NCBI GenBank assembly: GCA_022361275.1
Contig: JAKSBE010000015.1
Location: 1-47,179, forward strand
DNA from: Kiloniellales bacterium
GTDB lineage: Bacteria > Pseudomonadota > Alphaproteobacteria > Kiloniellales > JAKSBE01
Reading direction: 5' to 3'
Length of the DNA: 47,179 bases
Part shown: positions 41,055-47,179 of the stretch, piece by piece
Numbering within the stretch: position 1 is the first letter of the stretch
Layout of the letters: each line of letters begins with the position of its first letter
The notes under the pieces: generated by a model
The model's database searches: none
What the model was told of the DNA's origin: nothing
What the model saw: only the letters and a program-made list of their open reading frames with translations
Made by a program: the position numbers and the translations under genes

Positions 41055-42293
41055 TCACACGACTGGCAAGCTGTTTCCGTCCGTTTCCGCTATGCCAAGC
41101 ATCGCCCCCAGGGTTGGACAAAACTGCTCGGCAGTCGCGTTTTGGATCAACTTTGCGCGCACCCCCGCGCCGGCAAAGATGCAGAACCTGTCATCCGCGG
41201 GAACGCCTGGTCGCAGGCCGTGCGATGAGATGTACTTCGGCGCTCGCAGCGGCGCCGGATCTCCTTCCGTGGAAGCCTCCTCAAAGCTATGCCCCGGCGG
41301 CGCCGCGAAGGCGGAGACCTGGGCCCGCAGCCTTCCCGGCACGTGGTCGTTGCCGATTGCCTCGGCGCCGACCTCGCTCAAGCGTCGTTCGGTTTCCTTT
41401 TCATGGGCGCGATCGCGGATCGCGACATGAAGTGTGGCGCCTTCGGATTGGAAAAGCGTCTCGGGAAGCACGGCCGAGGGGTTGATTGCGGTCTCGATCG
41501 GGCTGTGTCCGTGGTCGCTGGTCACGGCGACAGCGTAATCGGCCAGCCGGCCGGCCCGTTCCAGCCGGTGCATCATGTAGCCGATCAGCATGTCGGCCAT
41601 GCCCAGCGCCCAGTGGGCCGCAGGCGTGGCAAAGCCGAAACGGTGCTGGATCTGATCCGTCATCGCGATCTCGGTCAGGATCAGGTCCGGCGGCATATCG
41701 GAGCAGGCAAGATCGGCGGCGACGCCGATGGCCCTCCGGTCGCAGGCGAGGCCAAGCATGAGTTCCGCCTCCGGTCCTGCTGGCAGTGCGGAGGCTCTGG
41801 CCTCTTCCTCGACCTCCGAACTCCGATGCCCGCCGTGGTGGTGTGCCGCGAACAAAGCCGGAAGGGAGGCCGGATCGAGCGCCTTGGCGAAGCGGCTTCC
41901 TTCCATGAAGTCGCGCAGCCACCAGGGCGGCCGGTAGACGTCCGCGGAGTCGGGCCCGGCCATGGCGAAGCCGATGTTGGCGACGGCCATGCCGGCTTCC
42001 CGCGCGCGGCCGGCGATCGTCGGTACCGCGATGTCACCCGGCGTGGCGCATCGAAAGGTCGTGCCGTCGAACACATGATTGCCAAAGACGCCGTGATCCT
42101 GCGAGGGTCGGCCGGTGAGCATGCTCGCTCGACCGGGCATGGAGGTTGCCGGGACCGGGGAAGAGAGCCGGCGGATCCGCGTGCCGCCGGCTGCCAATTG
42201 CGAAAGATACGGCAGCTGCGTTGTGTGTTCCTCGTAGTAGTCCGCACTCAGGCCGTCGATCAGGACAACGATGAGTTTGCGTTCCGCTTTCAT
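41055..42293 (-). CDS. Alkaline phosphatase-superfamily phosphodiesterase/pyrophosphatase
   Basis: This 412-residue protein is of the nucleotide pyrophosphatase/phosphodiesterase type within the alkaline phosphatase superfamily. The two-metal site is visible: Asp in VLIDGLSADY (about 12), the Thr nucleophile region PVPATSMPGRASMLTGR (47-63), Asp-His in TSDHGHSP and His in SSHGLRPG. There is no signal peptide, so it is cytoplasmic. Related enzymes hydrolyse phosphodiesters, phosphonoacetate or nucleotide pyrophosphates; the substrate is not clear. AAAGGAACAGAGC precedes the ATG. Downstream of it on the minus strand is only the scar zone after the SDR. Confidence 0.85.
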   Translation of the reverse strand: MKAERKLIVVLIDGLSADYYEEHTTQLPYLSQLAAGGTRIRRLSSPVPATSMPGRASMLTGRPSQDHGVFGNHVFDGTTFRCATPGDIAVPTIAGRAREAGMAVANIGFAMAGPDSADVYRPPWWLRDFMEGSRFAKALDPASLPALFAAHHHGGHRSSEVEEEARASALPAGPEAELMLGLACDRRAIGVAADLACSDMPPDLILTEIAMTDQIQHRFGFATPAAHWALGMADMLIGYMMHRLERAGRLADYAVAVTSDHGHSPIETAINPSAVLPETLFQSEGATLHVAIRDRAHEKETERRLSEVGAEAIGNDHVPGRLRAQVSAFAAPPGHSFEEASTEGDPAPLRAPKYISSHGLRPGVPADDRFCIFAGAGVRAKLIQNATAEQFCPTLGAMLGIAETDGNSLPVV

Positions 42294-42354
42294 GCTCTGT
42301 TCCTTTCATGGCGGGATATCGAGAAGGGCTCGGCTGCCGAACTTGCTCCCGGGG

Positions 42355-42990
42355 CTAAGGGCGGTGCAGGCAAGCAGCAAAGTGACCGGGGGCGACTTCG
42401 CGCATGGGCGGCACGATCTCGGCGCATTCAGGGGTGGCGATCGGACATCGGGTGCGAAAGACACAGCCCGACGTCGGGTCGAGCGGGCTCGGAACGTCGC
42501 CCTGCAACCGGATCCGGGCCGCTCGCCCCTTCGACCTCACGCGCGGTGCCGCCGAGACGAGCGCCGTCGTGTAAGGATGGACCGGATTGTCTTGAAGCGC
42601 CTTTGCCGGCGCGCTCTCCACGATTCTCCCGAGGTACATGACGAGCACTCGGTCGGCGACAAAGCGGACGACGGAGAGGTCGTGGGATATGAACAGCATG
42701 GCGAGTCCCAGCCGGTCCCGAATGTCGAGCAGCAGGTTCAGCACTTGAGCCTGAACCGAGAGGTCCAGCGCGGAGACGGGCTCGTCCGCCACCAGGAAAC
42801 GCGGTTTCACCGCCAGGGCGCGGGCGATCCCGACGCGCTGACGCTGTCCCCCGCTCAAGCTGTGCGGATACCTTCGGGCCATCTCCGGCGGGAGGCCGAC
42901 TTCGCTCAGCAGGCGGGCGACGGCCTCCCTTCGGTCGCTCCTGCTTCCCAGTCGATGGATCGACAGCGCCTCGCCGACCAGGCTTCCGAG
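42355..42990 (-). pseudogene. Peptide ABC transporter ATPase (DppF/OppF), N-terminus missing
   Basis: The visible 210 codons run from [13 protein letters not shown] through the signature [19 protein letters not shown], Walker [15 protein letters not shown], the switch FISHDLSVV and the oligopeptide C-terminal cysteine region [14 protein letters not shown]. Walker A and the first 110 residues are absent. At about 42990 the sequence switches to a peptide-binding-protein fragment on the opposite strand. It is not functional as an ATPase. Confidence 0.8.
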
Positions 42991-43751
42991 ACGCCGTCGG
43001 CGGCCCCGTCGTCAACGTCCGCATGATCGCCTTCGACGTTGCGAACAAGAGCCCGCTCCGGAACAGGAAGGTGCGGCAGGCGCTCGCTCATTCGATCGAC
43101 TACGAAACGATCGTGAACGTGCTCTGGTCCGGGCAGACCAAGGAGGCGACGGGTTTCCAGATGCCGACCTTTGGCGAGATGTTCGTGGAGGACTACGAGC
43201 CGCCGAGATTCGATCCGAAGCGTGCAAAGGAACTGCTGGCCGAAGCGGGCTACGACGGCGAGGCGATCAACTTCTATTCCTTCCCCGACTACTATCCCAA
43301 CGAACTGACGGTCGGGCAGTACGTGCTGCAGACCATGCAGGACATCGGATTCAACATCAACTACGAGATCAGGGACGGCGCGCACCGCAAGACGCCACAG
43401 CGCCACATGAACATGCTGTCGAACACGGCGCATTACGCCCATCCGATCGCGATCATGGCGGCCAACTGCCCGGGCGGTGCCTACAACCTCGACAACAACC
43501 CCGACGGCGGCCGCTGGCAGAACGACGAGTTCGACAGGCTTTGCGGCGTCCTGAACGCTTCGACCGATACCGCCGAGATCAGGGCCGCGATGAGGCGCAT
43601 GATGGACATCATCCTGGTCGAAGACCCCGCCATGCTCGTGCTTCATCAGAATGCGATCATCTTCGGCAAGAGCGACAAGATCGCGTGGCAGCCTTCGAGC
43701 ATCTTCGCCATGCCCTTCGGTCCCGGCCAGTTCTCCATGCGGGCCGACTAG
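42991..43751 (+). pseudogene. Peptide ABC transporter substrate-binding protein, C-terminal fragment
   Basis: About 250 residues match the C-terminal half of DppA/OppA-type binding proteins: IAFDVANKSPLRNRKVRQAL, IDYETIVNVLWSGQ, DPKRAKELLAEAGYDG and the final DPAMLVLHQNAIIFGKSD. The signal peptide and first half (about 270 residues) are missing. The left edge meets the oppositely oriented DppF remnant head to head. An internal ATG at 43023 could start a short product, but without export signal it would be useless for transport. Confidence 0.78.
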
Positions 43752-43804
43752 CTGACCGACTAGGCGACGAAGCCGGGACGCCGGAAGCCGCGCCCTTTCC
43801 GCTC

Positions 43805-45016
43805 ATGAACGACCAGGCAATCCTCCAGGTCTCGAACCTCACCGTCGATTTCGACGACGGACTTTGCCTGACGAGGGCGCTGCACGGCGTGGACATTGCG
43901 CTCGCGCCGCATGACGCCCTGGGGATCGTGGGCGAGAGCGGCTGCGGAAAGTCCATCACCTGGCTCGCCGTCCTTGGCCTTCTCGGCCAACGTGCGAGGG
44001 TTCGCGGCTCGGCCCGCTTCGGTCGGGAAGAACTCCTGGGCGCGGCCGAGGAAAGCCTCTCCCGCGTCCGCGGCGGGCGCATTGCGATGATCTTCCAGGA
44101 CCCCTCAAGCGCGCTCAACCCGGTCCACTCCGTCGGCCGCCAGCTCGGCGAGGCGCTGCGGCTTCACCGCGGTCTCAAGGGGGCCGCGGCGAGGGCGGAG
44201 ATGCGGCGCCTTCTGGACCGCGTGGGCATCGGCAATGCCGGCCGGCGGCTCGACGAATACCCGCACGAGCTCTCCGGCGGCATGAACCAGAGGGTCATGA
44301 TCGCCATGGCCCTGGCGGGGGAGCCCGACATTCTCATCGCCGACGAACCCACCACGGCGCTCGACGTTACGATCCAGGCCCAGATCCTCGAACTCATCGC
44401 CGAGATTCGGGCGGAGGAGGGCATGGCGCTCGTCCTGATTTCCCATGACCTCGGCGTCGTCGCGGAGCTCGCCGAACGGGTCATGGTGATGTACTGCGGC
44501 CGGGTCGTCGAAAGCGCGCCGGTCGCAGACGTCTTCGACCGCCCCGCCCATCCCTACACGCGCGGGCTGCTCGACGCGCTGCCGTCGCTGCATGGGCCCC
44601 GCGCGCCGCTCACGGCCATTCCGGGGACCGTTCCGCAGCCCCGGCGCCTGCCGCCGGGCTGCAGCTTTGCACCCCGCTGCGCCTTTGCGGTTCCGGCGTG
44701 TCAAGTCGCCGTCATGTACCTCGGCCGGATCGTGGAAATCGGTGCCCCGGAGGACGTCTTCCATGCGCCCGCCCACCCCTATACGCGGGCGCTCGTCTCG
44801 GCGATCCCGGATCCGCGGCGCCGCGGGCGCCGCGGCATCCTGCTGACAGGCGACCCGCCGAACCCCATCGACCTGCCGACCGGCTGTGCCTTCCACAAGC
44901 GCTGCCCGGACGCCCGCGCTGCCTGTGCCGCCATCCGGCCGGCGCTACTGCCCGTCGGCGAGCGCAAGGTGGCCTGCCACCTCGTCCATCCGCCGGGGCT
45001 CGGGAGCAGGGGATGA
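43805..45016 (+). CDS. Peptide ABC ATPase DppD fused to the C-terminal end of DppF
   Basis: Residues 1-300 are a nearly complete DppD: Walker A GESGCGKS (43-50), signature LSGGMNQR (156-163), Walker B ILIADEPTTALD (176-187) and the C-terminal CSFAPRCAFAVPAC region. At residue 301 (base about 44705) the chain jumps into [19 protein letters not shown], a DppF segment after the Walker B region, followed by a second oligopeptide cysteine region (CAFHKRCPDARAAC). DppF's own nucleotide site is lost. This looks like an in-frame deletion between adjacent dppD and dppF genes. The product could work only as a DppD homodimer or with another DppF. The stop overlaps dppB by 4 bp. Confidence 0.88.
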   Translation: MNDQAILQVSNLTVDFDDGLCLTRALHGVDIALAPHDALGIVGESGCGKSITWLAVLGLLGQRARVRGSARFGREELLGAAEESLSRVRGGRIAMIFQDPSSALNPVHSVGRQLGEALRLHRGLKGAAARAEMRRLLDRVGIGNAGRRLDEYPHELSGGMNQRVMIAMALAGEPDILIADEPTTALDVTIQAQILELIAEIRAEEGMALVLISHDLGVVAELAERVMVMYCGRVVESAPVADVFDRPAHPYTRGLLDALPSLHGPRAPLTAIPGTVPQPRRLPPGCSFAPRCAFAVPACQVAVMYLGRIVEIGAPEDVFHAPAHPYTRALVSAIPDPRRRGRRGILLTGDPPNPIDLPTGCAFHKRCPDARAACAAIRPALLPVGERKVACHLVHPPGLGSRG

Positions 45017-45948
45017 TTCTCTGGCTCCTCGGCCGTCTCGGGCGGGCCGCCGTGACGGTCACGCTGATCGTCACCTTCGCTTTTGTCGTCCTGCGGCTCT
45101 CCGGCGACCCGGCCGAGCGCTTCTTCGACCCCGGCGACACGCCGCCCGATGTGATCGAAGCCTTCCGCAAGGCCTGGGGCCTCGACCAGCCCATTTGGGT
45201 CCAGTACCTCCGCTATGTGGAGAACGTCGCCCGCGGCGACCTGGGCAACTCGATCCGCGAAAACCGACCGGCCATCGATACCGTCATGGAGCGGCTGCCC
45301 ATGACTCTCGCCATCATGGTCCCGGCGCTCTTCGTCAAACTGCTGCTGGGTCTGACCGCCGGCGTCGTCGCCGCTCTCTATCGCAACACTTTCGCGGACC
45401 GCCTGATCATGGGCGTCTCCGTCTTCGGATTCACGGTTCCAAGCTTCGTTCTCGGCCTTCTTCTGGCGCTGCTCTTCGCCGTCCAGTTCCGTCTCCTGCC
45501 GTCCGGCGGCTCCTCGACGCTCGCCCACTACGTCCTGCCGGTACTCACGCTTGGCTTGAGCGGCGCGGCGGTCATCGCGCGCTACACGCGCTCGGCGATG
45601 ATCGAGGTCATGGGGCAGCCCTATGTGCGTACGGCCTCGGCTAAGGGCGTACTTTGGCACCGGGTCGTCTCCGAGCACGTTTTTCCCAACGCGGCGATTC
45701 CGATCATAACCGTGATCGGCTTCATGATCGGCTCCCTGGTCGCCGGCGCCGTGGTCGTGGAAACGGTGTTCTCCTGGCCCGGGGTCGGCTCGCTCCTGGT
45801 GAATTCGGTCAATGCCCGCGACCTTGCCGTGGTTCAGGTCATCCTGCTTCTTGTCGGCTTCTCGATGGTCGCAGCAAACCTCGCAGTCGACCTCCTCTAC
45901 GGCTTCATCGACCCGCGCCTGCACCGGGCACGCGGCGGCGAGGACTGA
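45013..45948 (+). CDS. Peptide ABC transporter permease (DppB type)
   Basis: This 311-residue inner-membrane permease has the DppB pattern: the first helix VTVTLIVTFAFVVLRLSGDP, the periplasmic loop YLRYVENVARGDLGNSI, and the coupling-loop region YVRTASAKGVLWHRVVSEHVFPNA. Six membrane segments are visible, and the length is normal. The ATG overlaps the stop of the DppD-DppF fusion, and dppC starts 3 bp after its stop. It appears intact despite damage to the other genes of the locus. Confidence 0.93.
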   Translation: MILWLLGRLGRAAVTVTLIVTFAFVVLRLSGDPAERFFDPGDTPPDVIEAFRKAWGLDQPIWVQYLRYVENVARGDLGNSIRENRPAIDTVMERLPMTLAIMVPALFVKLLLGLTAGVVAALYRNTFADRLIMGVSVFGFTVPSFVLGLLLALLFAVQFRLLPSGGSSTLAHYVLPVLTLGLSGAAVIARYTRSAMIEVMGQPYVRTASAKGVLWHRVVSEHVFPNAAIPIITVIGFMIGSLVAGAVVVETVFSWPGVGSLLVNSVNARDLAVVQVILLLVGFSMVAANLAVDLLYGFIDPRLHRARGGED

Positions 45949-45951
45949 TCC

Positions 45952-46836
45952 ATGACCAGCCTGGAGACGAGCGGCAGCCGGATCGAGCTCAAGGACCGCC
46001 GCACCGCCTTCCTCGAGGCCTTCCCGCCTTCGGTGCTCGTCTCGCTGGGCTGGATCGGCGCCATGCTCGTCCTGGCTCTCGCCGCCCCCTTCCTTGCGCC
46101 CCACGACTACCTCCGCGCCGACGTGCTGGTCCGGCTGCAGCCGCCTCTGCTTTTCGGCGGCACCTGGGAGCACCCCCTGGGCACCGACGAGCTCGGCCGC
46201 GACCTGCTCTCGCGCCTGCTGGTGTCGATCCGCATCTCCATCGTCATCGCTCTCGTCGCCACGCTGATCTCGACGTCGATCGGCCTGCTCCTCGGCTTCG
46301 CCGCGGCCTACTTCCGGGGGTGGACCGAGGAAGCCATCCTCGTCCTCGTCGATGCCCAGCTCGCCATGCCCTTCATGATCATCGCCATTGCGGTCCTCGC
46401 CTTCTTCGGCGACTCGCTGGCGCTCTTCGTCTTTCTGCTTGGCTTCAACGGATGGGAGGCCGTCACCCGGATCGCACGCGGCCTGGCAATCTCCGCCACC
46501 GAGCAAGGCTACGCCCAGGCCGCGCGCGACATAGGCGCATCGCCCTGGCGAATCTACTTTCGACACATCCTGCCGAACATCGCCGCAACGATCATCGTAG
46601 CCATGACGCTCAACGTTCCCGGAGTCATCATGCTCGAGAGCTCTCTCTCGTTTCTCGGCATCGGCATCCAACCGCCCGAGACCAGCCTCGGCAGCATGGT
46701 GGGCTACGGACGGCGCTATCTTCAGTCGGCGCCGTGGATCCTCCTGATGCCCTCCTGCATCATCGTCCTGACCACGCTCTCGATATCGCTGGTCGGCGAT
46801 TGGCTGCGCGACCGCCTCGACCCCACGATGTCATGA
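45952..46836 (+). CDS. Peptide ABC transporter permease (DppC type)
   Basis: This 294-residue inner-membrane permease has the OppC/DppC N-terminal helix (VLVSLGWIGAMLVLALAAPFLAP), the typical HPLGTDELGRDLLSRLL motif (about 78-93) and the coupling loop EQGYAQAARDIGASPWRIYFRHILPN. It pairs with the DppB-type permease encoded just upstream to import peptides or similar amines. It is the last gene of the operon. An 81-bp gap follows, then an oppositely oriented sugar permease. Confidence 0.93.
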   Translation: MTSLETSGSRIELKDRRTAFLEAFPPSVLVSLGWIGAMLVLALAAPFLAPHDYLRADVLVRLQPPLLFGGTWEHPLGTDELGRDLLSRLLVSIRISIVIALVATLISTSIGLLLGFAAAYFRGWTEEAILVLVDAQLAMPFMIIAIAVLAFFGDSLALFVFLLGFNGWEAVTRIARGLAISATEQGYAQAARDIGASPWRIYFRHILPNIAATIIVAMTLNVPGVIMLESSLSFLGIGIQPPETSLGSMVGYGRRYLQSAPWILLMPSCIIVLTTLSISLVGDWLRDRLDPTMS

Positions 46837-46917
46837 AGACCGGATCCTTTACCGCCCACCCCTTGCCGGCCCCCGGGAACGGGCGTGCCAACTCGCCGCA
46901 CCCCGACATCCGCTGCG

Positions 46918-47179
46918 TCACTTCACCGCGCCGAGGTTCAGCCCGTCGACGAACCAGCGCTGCGCGAAGAGGAAAGCGACGACCAGGGGGGCGACGATCA
47001 GCGTCGCGCCGGCCATGAGCGGCCCGTAGTCGGAGCCCGCCTCCTCGTTCTTGAAGGCCATGATGCCGAGCGGGGGCGGCATCAGTTCCTCGGAGCGCAC
47101 CGCGATCAGGGGCCAGAACAGGTCGTTCCAGTGCGCCACCACGGAGAAGATGGCGAAGGCCACCACCGCCGGCCAGGCG
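46918..47179 (-). CDS. Carbohydrate ABC transporter permease (UgpE/MalG type), C-terminal part cut by window end
   Basis: The visible 86 codons are open to the right window edge and end at the stop at 46918. The sequence VAFAIFSVVAHWNDLFWPLIAV, GIMAFKNEEAGSDYGPLMAG and ALIVAP-type last helix region, with the ending FAQRWFVDGLNLGAVK, is the usual C-terminus of MalG/UgpE-family permeases. The final transmembrane helices and the RxFVxGLxxGAVK end are characteristic. The rest of this second sugar transporter lies outside the window. Confidence 0.85.
   Translation of the reverse strand, partial: AWPAVVAFAIFSVVAHWNDLFWPLIAVRSEELMPPPLGIMAFKNEEAGSDYGPLMAGATLIVAPLVVAFLFAQRWFVDGLNLGAVK

Overview
The window is high-GC DNA with short intergenic gaps and ATGA-coupled genes. 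Its gene content suggests a free-living, probably marine or aquatic alphaproteobacterium: an ScfR-type regulator divergent from prpDCB, several sugar and peptide ABC systems, a cobalamin riboswitch, a TAXI-TRAP remnant and a gas vesicle locus. No rRNA, tRNA or CRISPR array was seen. The taxonomic call is inference from gene content.

Left region (1-11.4 kb): an eight-gene minus-strand operon reads from a sugar-binding protein through two permeases, an ATPase, a Gfo/Idh oxidoreductase, an aldehyde dehydrogenase and an IclR regulator fused to an SMP-30/gluconolactonase domain, to a threonine-dehydratase-like enzyme cut by the window start. Divergent from it are an M20 deacylase and a RidA protein. 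A perfect 13-bp inverted repeat lies in the shared promoter region and is the likely regulator site. Together these look like uptake and breakdown of an N-acylated amino sugar or similar polyol-amine compound. The substrate is unknown.

11.5-16.8 kb: the methylcitrate cycle genes prpD, prpC and prpB, with a divergent short-chain acyl-CoA regulator. 16.9-19 kb: a scar zone with an integrase arm-binding fragment joined to a DUF932 tail, a lower-GC acetyltransferase, and the C-terminal part of metE. 19.2-21.9 kb: a cobalamin riboswitch followed by a Rieske oxygenase and its ferredoxin reductase. 22-24.8 kb: two unknown genes, a 350-bp apparently empty stretch and an M23 peptidase.

24.8-35.6 kb: a minus-strand gas vesicle cluster. 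In transcription order it holds an atypical LuxR-type regulator, gvpA, a gvpC-like gene, gvpN, a small coiled-coil gene, gvpH, gvpF/L, gvpG, gvpO, a gvpA/J paralog, a CDC48-type double AAA+ ATPase, gvpF/L, a gvpA/J paralog, gvpF/L, gvpK and a small HMA-fold protein. An AT-rich stretch and a tyrosine recombinase flank it. The recombinase abuts the decayed end of a TRAP permease gene, so the vesicle cluster may be an acquired island.

36.6-47.2 kb: a degraded catabolic region. It holds TRAP permease and TAXI binding-protein remnants, intact LDH2-type, HisD-type and SDR dehydrogenases (possibly sulfonate or polyol oxidation), a HpcH/HpaI aldolase remnant, an IS630 transposase scrap and a phosphodiesterase-like enzyme. 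A peptide ABC transporter locus follows, carrying a head-to-head truncation junction and a DppD-DppF deletion fusion but intact permeases. A sugar ABC permease runs off the right edge.
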